Source of the DNA: Bog-473 sp963743785
GTDB lineage: Bacteria; Actinomycetota; Acidimicrobiia; Acidimicrobiales; RAAP-2
Length of the DNA: 64,000 nucleotides
Assembly: GCA_963743785.1 (NCBI GenBank)
Contig: CAVURD010000002.1
Span: 1 to 64,000, forward strand
Reading direction: 5' to 3'
The notes under the pieces were generated by a model. It saw only the letters and a program-made list of their open reading frames with translations, was not told where the DNA came from and did not search any database. Positions 1 to 8,440 of the stretch are shown piece by piece (the stretch's first letter is position 1; every line of letters begins with the position of its first letter). A program made the translations under genes and the position numbers.

Positions 1-1959
1 GTCACCGGTCTCGGACTCGAGCACGCCACCATTGACTTTGGTGGAGGTGCGGCGTCTGTGGTCCCCGGCACCGCCTCTGCGACCGCGGTGACCGTCGTGG
101 TCCCGTCAGGAAGCGGGACGGTCACGGTCGGCGGTACCAGCGCGCTTGGCACCGGGACGAACAGCGTGCCGTTCACCTATCCGGCGATCACCACCACTTC
201 TCTCGCCCCCGGAGTGATCGGCCAGCCATACTCGCAAACCCTGGCCGCCGTCGGGGTCACCGCCCAGGAATCGTGGACGGCGACACCAGGGTCGTTGCCC
301 GCGGGTCTCACCCTGAACGCCTCCAGTGGCGTCATCTCCGGTACGCCAACCACTGCGACCCCGTCGCAGAATGTGTCCATCACGTTGACGGCGGATCAGG
401 GCACGGTGCTGACCGCCACCGTGCCGATCCGGATCTTCTCTTCCGCCTCCACCACCACCGCTACCGCGACTCCCACTAATTCCAATTTGGGCCGCTCGGT
501 GACGTTTGATGCCGATGTCACATCATCGACTGGGACACCGACGGGCACCGTCACCTTCAGCATCGGGTCGATTTCTCTGTGCACCACACCGACGCTCGTG
601 TCCGGGGTCGGTTCCTGTGCTTCCTCGGCGGCGCCGGCTGGGTCAAATACTGTCATGGCCACCTATTCGGCCGATGGGACGTTTGCCCCTTCGACCGGAT
701 CCACGTCATTGGAGGTGGCCGACGGGCCCTACAACCCAATTGGTCCCGTGCGTATCTGTGACACCAGACCGAACAATCCGTCGAATCTCACGTCAACGGC
801 CGGGGCTCCGGCCGCTCAATGCAACGGAGGAGGGGGTAACCCTGGGAGCACCCTCACCTTGGGAGGCACCAGGTCCATCGCCGTTGCCGGTGACTTCGGG
901 GTTCCATCCGATGCGACAGCGGTCGTGCTCAATGTGACGGTGGTCAATCCGACCGCACCGGGCTACCTCAGCGTCTATCCAAGAGGGGCGGCCCAACCGA
1001 TGGCCTCGAACATCGACGACGTGAACGGTCAGGTCGTGCCCAACTTGGTTGAGGTGGGCACCGGCACGGCCGGAGAGGTCACGTTTGTTGCCTCGATGCC
1101 CACCGACATCGTGGTGGACGTCGAGGGCTATACGTCCGTGGCAGGTGCAGGTCTCTATACCGCCCTCTCGGATCCGGTCCGGATCTGTGACACCAGAGCC
1201 GGCAACCCTTCCACGCTCGACTCGCCACCGGTCAACCAGTGCAACGGGGCGAACAATTCCGGCGAGACGCTGGCCGCCGGTTCCAACAAGGACATCCAGG
1301 TCACCGGTATCAGCACCATTCCCGCTGGCGCCACCGCGGCTGTGCTCAACGTGACGGACGCCAATCCAGCGGCGTCGGGCTATATGACTGTCTATCGCCA
1401 AGGCGGCGCGCCGCCCACCGCATCGAACCTCAACTATCTGGCCGGCCAGGTGACGGCCAACCGGGTCATCGTGCCGCTTTCCGCGAGTGGGGGCATCTCG
1501 ATCTACACCTCGACAAGTGCCGACGTGATCGTCGACGTCTCGGGGTACTACTCGGCCGGAACGGGCACCGAGTTCAACGCCGAGCCGACGCCGGTCCGCA
1601 TCTGCGACACCAGACCGGGCAACGTATCGAATCTCACGGGAAGCAGCACCCAGTGCAACGGCAATCCCATCAGTTCCGGACAGTCTCGTATCATCAACGT
1701 GTCAGGACTAGCCGGAGTTCCGACCACTGCTGAGGCCGTTGCGGTCAATGTGATTGGAGTGACTCCTTCAGCTCGCACCTTTCTCACCGTCTTTCCCAAT
1801 GCGTTGCCGTCGCCCTTGGTCTCGGATCTCAACGAAATAGCCGGAGACGTCAGGGCTAACATGGCCGTCGCCACGCTGAGTTCGACCGGTACGATCACCA
1901 TCTTCAATGCCACCGGCAGCATCGATGTCGTCGTCGACGTACTCGGGTGGTACTCGTAG
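1..1959 (+). CDS. Secreted Ig-like / CDTR-repeat protein, 5' truncated by window edge
   Basis: The frame is open from base 1, so the true start lies upstream; the first internal start is at 58. In order the sequence shows the end of an IPT/TIG-like domain, a putative-Ig domain (GVIGQPYSQTL ... SLPAGLTL ... GVISGTP) at about residues 70-125, a Big_3-type Ig-like domain (GTPTGTVTF ... CTTP ... CASS), and three repeats of about 125 residues. Each repeat begins V-R-I-C-D-T-R, has Q-C-N-G about 20 residues later, and ends D-V-V-V-D-V-x-G-Y/W-Y. The Cys pair in each repeat could form a disulfide. The C-terminus stops at G-W-Y-S. No enzyme motif is visible. The same repeats end the minus-strand protein at 25802-28741. 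The function is unknown; an extracellular adhesive or structural role is an inference. Confidence 0.8.
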   Translation, partial: VTGLGLEHATIDFGGGAASVVPGTASATAVTVVVPSGSGTVTVGGTSALGTGTNSVPFTYPAITTTSLAPGVIGQPYSQTLAAVGVTAQESWTATPGSLPAGLTLNASSGVISGTPTTATPSQNVSITLTADQGTVLTATVPIRIFSSASTTTATATPTNSNLGRSVTFDADVTSSTGTPTGTVTFSIGSISLCTTPTLVSGVGSCASSAAPAGSNTVMATYSADGTFAPSTGSTSLEVADGPYNPIGPVRICDTRPNNPSNLTSTAGAPAAQCNGGGGNPGSTLTLGGTRSIAVAGDFGVPSDATAVVLNVTVVNPTAPGYLSVYPRGAAQPMASNIDDVNGQVVPNLVEVGTGTAGEVTFVASMPTDIVVDVEGYTSVAGAGLYTALSDPVRICDTRAGNPSTLDSPPVNQCNGANNSGETLAAGSNKDIQVTGISTIPAGATAAVLNVTDANPAASGYMTVYRQGGAPPTASNLNYLAGQVTANRVIVPLSASGGISIYTSTSADVIVDVSGYYSAGTGTEFNAEPTPVRICDTRPGNVSNLTGSSTQCNGNPISSGQSRIINVSGLAGVPTTAEAVAVNVIGVTPSARTFLTVFPNALPSPLVSDLNEIAGDVRANMAVATLSSTGTITIFNATGSIDVVVDVLGWYS

Positions 1960-2175
1960 GGGAGCGATTCCGGGATCAGCGTTGCTCGCCCGAGGTGCCC
2001 CGATCGGGTGGCAAAGCGGCCATTCGTTCAGCCGCCCGACGCCACCTGAACCATCCCGTGAGCCGGCCCACCAGGGGGGCGTGATCCCATCGCCCGTTCG
2101 GGTCCGCCTGGGTGTAAACACTGACATAGGAAGAGAGCGATCCTGACTGGCGTTTTCGCCGGGAGGAGGGGACGC

Positions 2176-3732
2176 ATGAGACACGCCAACGGTGTCAGTC
2201 CACGGATGCGGAGCTGGCTTCAGCGATTCCTGATCTCCTTCAGTGTGATGGCCCTCGTGGCGCTGGGTGCCATCGCTGCCGCAGTGCCGTTCGTCGCCGT
2301 GTCCGACGCCGCGAGCCCCGCCATTGCGGCAAGCGAGGCGCCCCTACCGGCCGATGCCGCCGCGGACCCAGCTGTCGTCGTCAGTCAAAGCGCCTGCGCG
2401 GACCTCGGTACGTGTGTGGCGGTGGGATCCTACGAGGACACGAACGGGGTCCAGCAGAGTCTTATCGAGACCTACTCGTCCGGCGCCTGGTCGCCCAGCC
2501 AGGCGGCACTGCCCACAAATGCCGACGCCACCCGAGGTGCCAGTCTCGATGCGGTGTCCTGTCCAGCGTCTGGATCATGTGTGGCGATCGGCTCGTATGT
2601 CGACCGAGACGGCAACCAACAGGCTTTCGTCGACACCCTGGCGCGCGGTGCGTGGGCCCCGGTCCTCGCGTCGTTGCCGTCGAACGCCGCGGCAGATCCG
2701 GACGCGCAACTGCATGCCATTTCGTGCGCGACCTCGAACTCATGCGTGGCCGTGGGTACCTACCAGTCCAATGACGCCGCGGTCGAACGGCCTCCGTTGA
2801 TCGAGATCCTTTCGGGGAGCGCATGGACCCCACTCGAGGCCGCGCTTCCGTCTGGCGCGGGGTCGGGCGACCTCAATGGCGTGAGTTGCTCTGCGGACGG
2901 TTCCTGTGTCGCTGTCGGGACGTACAACGTCATGAGAGAGGCCAGCGGTCTGGTCATCGAGGACACGCTCCCGTTGGTCGAGACGCTTGCCTCTGGTACG
3001 TGGACCCCGAGCGAAGGGGCCATACCAGCTGCCGCCGGCACCGCCACCCTTGATGCCGAATCCGTCCAATTTCTCGGGGACTTCTGCGACCCGACCGGGC
3101 TGTGTCAAGCGGTTGGTACCTATGCCGACGGCAGCGGCAGTCAATTGCCTCTGGTCGAGACGCGTTCCGGTGGCACGTGGAGGGTCGCAAGTCCGGTGCT
3201 CCCTTCTGACGCCGAGGGCAATGGAACCGTCGCGGCGATCCTTGCCGTGTCCTGCCTGCCGGGAGAACACTGCGTCGCCGTTGGTAACTATCTCGATGGC
3301 GACGGAAATCAACGGGCTCTCGTCGAGAATCTTTCGGCCGGTTCATGGACCCCGAGCGAGGCCCCACTACCTTCTGGGATCACGGTCGATCCGTCGGGAT
3401 CTCTGAGCGGGGTTTCGTGCTCAATCTCCACTGCCGGCGCCGCTCCAACGGCCACGACCACGCTCCCACCGAGCACGACCACCACCACTACCACCCCCAC
3501 AACCTCATCGACCTCGATCTCGACACCGACGACGGGCAGCACCTCCACCTCCACCACAACCACGCCGCCATCGACCACCACCACCACCACCACCACAACC
3601 ACAACCACATCGACCCCGGCGGCGGCGAGCCCCATGACGACCTCATGCACCATCGTCGGCTCCTATCAGGATGCGAGCGGTCTCACCCAAGGCGTGCTCG
3701 GTACGGAAGCTCCAGGTCCGGGCACGAATTAG
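2176..3732 (+). CDS. Secreted protein with seven SCxxxGxCVAVG repeats
   Basis: A strong ribosome binding site (GGGAGGAGGGG) precedes the ATG. Residues about 12-50 form a signal peptide (basic start, long hydrophobic run, then Ala-rich). The rest is six clear repeats of about 55-60 residues built as VSC-xxxG-x-CVAVG-x-Y-x-D-xxG-xQ-xx-LVE-xxSxG-xW-xPS-xxxLP. A seventh repeat is split by a Thr/Ser-rich insert of about 60 residues. Seven short repeats with a conserved Cys pair and a W-containing strand would suit a seven-bladed beta-propeller, but this is inferred. No catalytic motif is visible. It lies 216 bp downstream of another secreted repeat protein; that gap holds no further gene that I can support. 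518 aa. Confidence 0.8.
   Translation: MRHANGVSPRMRSWLQRFLISFSVMALVALGAIAAAVPFVAVSDAASPAIAASEAPLPADAAADPAVVVSQSACADLGTCVAVGSYEDTNGVQQSLIETYSSGAWSPSQAALPTNADATRGASLDAVSCPASGSCVAIGSYVDRDGNQQAFVDTLARGAWAPVLASLPSNAAADPDAQLHAISCATSNSCVAVGTYQSNDAAVERPPLIEILSGSAWTPLEAALPSGAGSGDLNGVSCSADGSCVAVGTYNVMREASGLVIEDTLPLVETLASGTWTPSEGAIPAAAGTATLDAESVQFLGDFCDPTGLCQAVGTYADGSGSQLPLVETRSGGTWRVASPVLPSDAEGNGTVAAILAVSCLPGEHCVAVGNYLDGDGNQRALVENLSAGSWTPSEAPLPSGITVDPSGSLSGVSCSISTAGAAPTATTTLPPSTTTTTTTPTTSSTSISTPTTGSTSTSTTTTPPSTTTTTTTTTTTTSTPAAASPMTTSCTIVGSYQDASGLTQGVLGTEAPGPGTN
3447..3636 (+). repeat. ACC/CAC-rich low-complexity tract inside a CDS
   Basis: A degenerate trinucleotide tract (ACC, TCG, CAC) encodes a poly-Thr/Ser/Pro segment of the preceding CDS. 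On the other strand it reads as a meaningless poly-valine frame. It sits inside what should be the seventh repeat of the protein. Confidence 0.8.
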
Positions 3733-3930
3733 CCCCCCGGAGCCATGACCGGGTGGAGCCAACGGGCGCCGGGTCGCGCCGCAGGGAACCACGCCGGTGA
3801 CGGAAATGCGCCCAGGACAACGGCGATGACGAGACGACTCCCGAACGTCAAGGCGGGTCGTTTTCCCGCCCCCACGTCGGCCCCGAAGGGACAATTGCCC
3901 TATCCTTGACCTGCAATTCTCGACAAAAAC

Positions 3931-3944
3931 TGGAACGTGTTCTA
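3931..3944. promoter_or_regulatory. Palindromic TetR-type operator, KstR-like
   Basis: The sequence TGGAACGTGTTCTA fits TNNAACNNGTTNNA, the site described for the TetR-family regulator KstR in mycobacteria and rhodococci. It lies about 60 bp upstream of ribD and is followed by an AT-rich imperfect palindrome (3942-3957). A TTGACC hexamer at 3906-3911 could be a -35, but no well-placed -10 was found. That any KstR-like protein binds here is inference; a chance match is possible. Confidence 0.4.
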
Positions 3945-4002
3945 ATATTATTATTAGACTAGAAAGGTGAAGGCGCTTCCCACGCCTGGTGAGGAATCAG
4001 CC

Positions 4003-5022
4003 ATGGACGTTTCAGTCGACACCGAGAACCTCAAGGACACAGAGCACATCCGGCGCGCCATTGAGCTGGCCGAGTCCGTCCGGGGGACCACGTCGCCCAA
4101 CCCGTGGGTCGGCTGCATCGTCGTCCCCGCTGGCGATCACGCTCTGACCTTCGGGGGGACGACCGCTCCACCCGGGGGGCCCCACGCTGAGGTGGCGGCG
4201 CTGCGCCAGGCCGGGGAAGGGCATGCGCGGGGGGCGACCCTGTTCACGACCCTCGAGCCCTGTGCCCACCAGGGTCGAACACCGCCCTGTACCGACGCCA
4301 TCATCGCGGCGGGCGTGTCCCGAGTGGTCATTGGCATTGAAGACCCCGACCCCCTGGTGGCCGGTCGGGGAGTGGCGGCGCTGCGGGCTGCCGGTATTGA
4401 GGTCACCGTGGGGGTCGCGGCGGCGGAGGTGACCGACCAGTTGGCGCCGTATCTCAAGCACCGCCGGTCCGGGCACCCATGGGTCATCTTGAAGATGGCG
4501 TCCAGCCTCGACGCCCGGACGGCCGCACCCGACGGCACCAGCGAATGGATCACCGGAGAGGAGGCCCGTCAGGACGTGCACCGGCTCCGGGCCCGATCCG
4601 ACGCCGTGCTCGTGGGCGCCGGCACCGTCCGGGCCGACGATCCCGAGTTGACCGTCCGCCTCGGCGGCCACGCGTCGGGGCGGCAGCCGATGCGGGTGGT
4701 CCTGGGCAGCGCACCTCCGCACGCCAAGGTGCAGCCGGCCCTGGAGGTCTCCGGTGACCTGGGGGACGTGCTGACCGAATTGGGCCAACGGGGCGTCCTC
4801 CAACTTCTGGTCGAAGGAGGCGCCAGCGTGGCGCACGCGTTCCATGCGGCGAGACTGGTGGACCGCTACGTGCTCTACCTCGCGCCGGCGCTCTTCGGCG
4901 GCGACGACGGCCGACCGCTTTTCGCTGGTCCCGGGGCTGGCACAATTGATGAGGTGTGGCGCGGCAAGTTGGTCTCAGTCGAGCAACTGGGACAAGATCT
5001 TCGAGTGGAGGTGGCAGCCTGA
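4003..5022 (+). CDS. ribD: Bifunctional diaminohydroxyphosphoribosylaminopyrimidine deaminase / 5-amino-6-(5-phosphoribosylamino)uracil reductase
   Basis: Catalyses the second and third steps of riboflavin synthesis from GTP: deamination, then NADPH-dependent ribosyl reduction. The N-terminal deaminase domain has the zinc site His-Ala-Glu (His61 from this start) and the PCxxxGRTPPC signature. The C-terminal reductase domain begins near KMASSLDARTA and contains SEWITG and the GAGTVRADDPELTVR segment. The length (about 339 aa) is normal for RibD. A GTG at 3967 would add 12 residues, but the ATG at 4003 has GAGGA at a good distance, so I use it. The stop overlaps the ribBA start (TGATG), which implies translational coupling. 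Confidence 0.93.
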   Translation: MDVSVDTENLKDTEHIRRAIELAESVRGTTSPNPWVGCIVVPAGDHALTFGGTTAPPGGPHAEVAALRQAGEGHARGATLFTTLEPCAHQGRTPPCTDAIIAAGVSRVVIGIEDPDPLVAGRGVAALRAAGIEVTVGVAAAEVTDQLAPYLKHRRSGHPWVILKMASSLDARTAAPDGTSEWITGEEARQDVHRLRARSDAVLVGAGTVRADDPELTVRLGGHASGRQPMRVVLGSAPPHAKVQPALEVSGDLGDVLTELGQRGVLQLLVEGGASVAHAFHAARLVDRYVLYLAPALFGGDDGRPLFAGPGAGTIDEVWRGKLVSVEQLGQDLRVEVAA

Positions 5023-6242
5023 TGGGCTTCTCAACGGTGCAGGAGGCCATCGACGCCATCGGTCGACTGGGCATGGCGGTGGTCGTCGACGATGAGGACC
5101 GGGAGAATGAAGGTGACCTGGTCATGGCCGCAGAAGCGGCCACGCCCGAGAACATCGCCTTCTTCCTGGCTCACACGTCCGGCGTGATCTGCGTGCCGCT
5201 GTTGCCCGAGCGCGCCGACGCACTCGAACTGCCCTTGATGGTGACGGCCAACACGGAAGCCCAGCGCACCGCCTTCACCGTGAGCGTGGATTTCCGCCAC
5301 GGCACCACCACAGGAATCTCGGCCACCGACCGGTCCTCGACAATTGGTGCCCTGATCGACCCGAAGACCCGTCCCAATGACCTGAATCGGCCCGGTCACA
5401 TCTTCCCGCTGCGCTATCGCGCCGGTGGGGTGCTCAAGCGCGCCGGCCATACCGAGGCGACGGTGGATCTGGCCCGGGCCGCCGGCCTGTCGCCGGCCGG
5501 GGTGCTCTGCGAGATCATCACCGAGGACAAGTCGGAAATGGCCCGCCTGCCCGACCTCGAGCGGTTCGCCAAGAAATACGACCTGCCCCTGATCTCCATC
5601 GCTGACCTGATCCGGTACCGCCGCCAGAACGAGAAGCTCGTGCGCCTGGTCTCCGAAGCGCGGATCCCGGCCCAGGGTCGTGAGTTCCGGGCTTACGTCT
5701 ACGAGTCGGTCCTCGATGCCGAGCAGCATCTGGCCCTGGTCATGGGCGACGTGGACGGTGAGGAAGATGTGCTGGTCCGGGTGCACTCCGAGTGCCTCAC
5801 GGGGGACGTCTTTGGCTCGTTGCGCTGTGACTGCGGTCCGCAGTTGCAGGCGTCTCTCGATCTCATCGAGCGGGAAGGTCGGGGGGTGCTGATCTACCTC
5901 CGCGGCCACGAGGGTCGCGGCATCGGTCTCGGGCACAAGATCCGGGCCTATCAGCTGCAAGAAGAGGGACACGACACCGTCGACGCCAACTTGCAACAAG
6001 GTCTGCCGGTGGACAGCCGTGAATACGGGATCGGCGCGCAGATGTTGGTCGACCTCGGCATCACCACCATGCGGCTGATGACCAACAACCCGGTGAAATA
6101 CGGCGGACTCGAGGGATTCGGTCTCGACATCACCGAGCGCGTGCCTCTGCAGCCCTCACCGAACCCCGAGAACATCGCCTACCTACGCACCAAGCGTGAG
6201 CGGATGGGTCACATCCTTCACGGCCTCGACGACGTCTTGTGA
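5022..6242 (+). CDS. ribBA: Bifunctional 3,4-dihydroxy-2-butanone-4-phosphate synthase / GTP cyclohydrolase II
   Basis: Supplies both precursors of lumazine: the four-carbon unit from ribulose 5-phosphate and the pyrimidine from GTP. The N-terminal RibB half carries DDEDRENEGDLVMAAE and the H-T-S-G-x-I-C-V segment. The RibA half (from about residue 205) carries the three zinc cysteines in HSECLTGDVFGSLRCDCG and the GTP-handling stretch LRGHEGRGIGL. The start is the ATG that overlaps the ribD stop, preceded by GGAGGTGG; a start at 4956 would run inside ribD. 406 aa, normal for the fusion. ribH follows 48 bp later. Confidence 0.95.
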   Translation: MGFSTVQEAIDAIGRLGMAVVVDDEDRENEGDLVMAAEAATPENIAFFLAHTSGVICVPLLPERADALELPLMVTANTEAQRTAFTVSVDFRHGTTTGISATDRSSTIGALIDPKTRPNDLNRPGHIFPLRYRAGGVLKRAGHTEATVDLARAAGLSPAGVLCEIITEDKSEMARLPDLERFAKKYDLPLISIADLIRYRRQNEKLVRLVSEARIPAQGREFRAYVYESVLDAEQHLALVMGDVDGEEDVLVRVHSECLTGDVFGSLRCDCGPQLQASLDLIEREGRGVLIYLRGHEGRGIGLGHKIRAYQLQEEGHDTVDANLQQGLPVDSREYGIGAQMLVDLGITTMRLMTNNPVKYGGLEGFGLDITERVPLQPSPNPENIAYLRTKRERMGHILHGLDDVL

Positions 6243-6290
6243 CCTTCGGTTCTTGGACCCTCGGAGACTTGTGACCCTCGGGCTTCGCTA

Positions 6291-6824
6291 GTGGCCGGCT
6301 CCGATCTCTTCGCCCTCCCCGTGGGGGCGTTCGACGACGTGGCGTCGCGGGTGGGGGCGTCGTTGTGTGGTGAGCACAACGGTCGGGGAATTCGCGTCGG
6401 CATCGCGGGCGCCCAGTTCAATGGTGGTATCACGGTGCGACTGCTCGACGGGGCGCTCGACGCCCTGGGTGAGGTCGGAACCGATAAACGGGACGTGACG
6501 GTGGCCTGGGCACCGGGTGCCTTCGAGCTGCCGCTGGTCGCTCGGGCCTTCGCCACGGCCGGCCGGGTGGACGTGGTCCTCTGCCTCGGTGCCGTCGTGC
6601 GGGGCGACACCGGTCACTACGACTTCGTGGCCGGTCAGTGCGCCTCCGGGATTCAGCAGGTGCAGCTCACCACCGGCGTTCCGGTCATCTTCGGGGTGCT
6701 CACCACCGACACGCTCGACCAGGCCCTTGAACGGTCCGAGCCCGATGCATCGAACAAGGGCCGCGAGGCGGCCCTGACGGGGATTGAGATGGTCCGCCTG
6801 CTGCGCACCGGACCACTCTCGTAG
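6291..6824 (+). CDS. ribH: 6,7-dimethyl-8-ribityllumazine synthase
   Basis: Condenses the RibB and RibD-pathway products to lumazine, the penultimate riboflavin step. It shows FNGGIT, APGAFELP, the catalytic-His segment GAVVRGDTGHYDFV, and FGVLTTDTLDQALERSE. It is 177 aa from the GTG start, about 20 longer than usual because of an N-terminal extension (through SLCGEHNGR). No better start was found. Riboflavin synthase (ribE), often in the same operon, is not present here. Confidence 0.93.
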   Translation: MAGSDLFALPVGAFDDVASRVGASLCGEHNGRGIRVGIAGAQFNGGITVRLLDGALDALGEVGTDKRDVTVAWAPGAFELPLVARAFATAGRVDVVLCLGAVVRGDTGHYDFVAGQCASGIQQVQLTTGVPVIFGVLTTDTLDQALERSEPDASNKGREAALTGIEMVRLLRTGPLS

Positions 6825-6921
6825 GGGAAGCCCGAGCTGGTTCATCCGCCGTTTACATCCTCGACACCAAGTTGATATCTCCCGTCCGTACGCTGTGACG
6901 GAGGTTGAGACGGGTCAGCTC

Positions 6922-7086
6922 ATGACCGTGGCCGACTTCATGAAGCACACGAAGGCGGCGAGATACGAAGCCGAGGAGTGGCGGGTGCGCCTGCGCCACG
7001 GCCGGCGATTCGTCGAAGTCGAGTCGGCCACGACCGACCTGGAACTCATGGCACTCCCGCTCTCAACACCCCCCAGCGCTCACTGA
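6922..7086 (+). CDS. Small hypothetical protein
   Basis: A 54-residue frame between ribH and hisG with high-GC codon use like its neighbours: M-T-V-A-D-F-M-K-H-T-K-A-A-R-Y-E-A-E-E-W, then a basic segment RVRLRHGRRF. It resembles no family I know and is not HisE, which could be expected next to hisG. A TACGCT hexamer at 6889-6894 could be a -10 with a short leader. The frame is also open upstream to a GTG at 6895. It may be a real small gene or chance. Confidence 0.4.
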   Translation: MTVADFMKHTKAARYEAEEWRVRLRHGRRFVEVESATTDLELMALPLSTPPSAH

Positions 7087-7227
7087 CCCAAAGGGCTTCC
7101 GCCGGTTCTCGCCGCCCGCTCACGATGCGCTTCGGGGACGCGACGAGAAGGCATCGAGCGACATCACCGTCGACGCGCACGGCCCGGAGGACGGTCGACC
7201 GGGCTCTGGTCTGCGAAGATTCTCCCC

Positions 7228-8112
7228 ATGCTCCGCCTCGTCCTGCCCAAAGGTTCACTGGAGAAGGCCACATTCCAGCTCTTCAGCGATGCCGACCTGG
7301 CCGTGACCAGGTCGTCTGACGTCAACTACCGGGCCAGCATCGCCGATCCCCGCATCGACGACGTTCGTATCCTGCGCCCGCAGGAGATTCCGGTCTACGT
7401 CGCAGACGGGCTCTTCGACCTCGGCATCACCGGTCAGGACTGGATCGAGGAACGGGGGAGTGACGTGGTCTCTCTGGGCGACCTCAATTACGCCAAAGCA
7501 ACCTCGACGACCGTGCGGATCGTGTTGGCCGTGGCGCAGCAGTCGCCTGTCACATCGATGGCCGATTTGGCGGCCCAATCGGGAACACTCCGGGTGAGCT
7601 CCGAATATCCCGAACTCACGCGGCGGGTGCTCAAGACGCACGGCATCGAGGCCGACGTCTCCCCGTCTTACGGCGCCACGGAGGCCAAGGTGCCCGACAT
7701 CGCCGACGCGGTCGTTGACTTGACCGAGACGGGGGGCGCACTGCGAGCCGCCGGGCTCCGCATCATCGAGACGCTGCTGGTGTCGCCCACCCAACTCATC
7801 GCCAATCCGGCCTCGGCCGCCGATCCCGTCAAGCGGCACGCCATGGAACAGATCCTGACCCTGCTGCTGGGAACGCTCGAGGCCCGCGGCAAGGTGCTGG
7901 TCAAGCTCAACGTGCCCGCGGACCGCCTCGACGGCGTCCTGGGCGTTCTTCCCTCCCTACGGGCCCCGACCATTTCTGAACTCTCCGGAGGCGGGGGCTT
8001 TGCCCTCGAAGCCGTGGTGGCCAAGTCCGACATCAACACCCTGATCCCGGCCCTGAGCGACCACGGAGCCACCGACATTCTTGAGATCCCGCTGTCCAAA
8101 ATTGTGCACTAG
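7228..8112 (+). CDS. hisG: ATP phosphoribosyltransferase, long form
   Basis: First enzyme of histidine synthesis: ATP plus PRPP gives phosphoribosyl-ATP. It opens with MLRLVLPKGSLEKATFQLF and has the periplasmic-binding-like catalytic core with DLGITGQDW and the PRPP-binding segment VDLTETGGALRAAGL. The last 75 residues, from about VKLNVPADRLDGVLGVLP, match the C-terminal regulatory domain of the long HisG form, so feedback inhibition by histidine is expected. 294 aa. No Shine-Dalgarno is visible. No other his gene is in the window; the cold-shock-like gene starts 2 bp after its stop. Confidence 0.93.
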   Translation: MLRLVLPKGSLEKATFQLFSDADLAVTRSSDVNYRASIADPRIDDVRILRPQEIPVYVADGLFDLGITGQDWIEERGSDVVSLGDLNYAKATSTTVRIVLAVAQQSPVTSMADLAAQSGTLRVSSEYPELTRRVLKTHGIEADVSPSYGATEAKVPDIADAVVDLTETGGALRAAGLRIIETLLVSPTQLIANPASAADPVKRHAMEQILTLLLGTLEARGKVLVKLNVPADRLDGVLGVLPSLRAPTISELSGGGGFALEAVVAKSDINTLIPALSDHGATDILEIPLSKIVH

Positions 8113-8114
8113 CG

Positions 8115-8360
8115 ATGGCCGAGTTCGTCCCTCTGGCCCCCCTCTACCTCGGGCGCGTCACTGCCTTTGACGCCCGGCGTGGCTGGGGCACGGTCATCGA
8201 CACCCAGGGCGCTGCGTTCGATTTTCACGCCACCGCCATCGCCGATGGGAGCCGGCGGATCGCCCTCGGTACCGAGGTGAGCTTCGTGGTGGTGCCCGGC
8301 CATCGGGGTCGCTACGAGGCGCGTGGGCTCACCGGGGTGGGCTCGACGCCGGACGACTGA
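8115..8360 (+). CDS. Cold-shock-domain-like small protein
   Basis: 81 residues. The pattern L-G-R-V-T-A-F-D-A-R-R-G-W-G-T-V, then A-F-D-F-H-A-T-A-I and V-S-F-V-V-V-P-G, follows the OB-fold of cold-shock proteins (normally GxVKWFNxxKGFGFI ... DVFVHFSAI). The aromatic RNA-binding motifs RNP1 and RNP2 are only partly kept (W-G-T-V, F-D-F-H). It starts 2 bp after hisG and is probably co-transcribed. A role as nucleic-acid binder is inferred. Confidence 0.7.
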   Translation: MAEFVPLAPLYLGRVTAFDARRGWGTVIDTQGAAFDFHATAIADGSRRIALGTEVSFVVVPGHRGRYEARGLTGVGSTPDD

Positions 8361-8370
8361 CGTCCACGTC

Positions 8371-8440
8371 ACGCCCCGCCAGTCCCGCCCAGTCCCGCCC
8401 AGTCCCGCCCAGGCCAGCCCAGACCAGCCCAGACCAGAGT
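8371..8440. repeat. 10-bp tandem repeat between convergent genes
   Basis: Seven units of a 10-bp repeat (AGTCCCGCCC, drifting to AGACCAGCCC) fill the space between the cold-shock-like gene and the convergent DUF1844 gene. It may act as a transcription barrier or be simple slippage sequence. Confidence 0.8.

Noticed and set aside
3309..3653. Minus-strand poly-valine frame
   Set aside because: It is the complement of the Thr-rich ACC tract of the real plus-strand gene.
3733..4002. FMN riboswitch before ribD
   Set aside because: The RFN-element conserved sequences (AGGGGCAGGG... and CCGGCGGT-like) are absent.
8371..8440. CRISPR-like array
   Set aside because: Units are 10 bp without spacers; no cas gene in the window.
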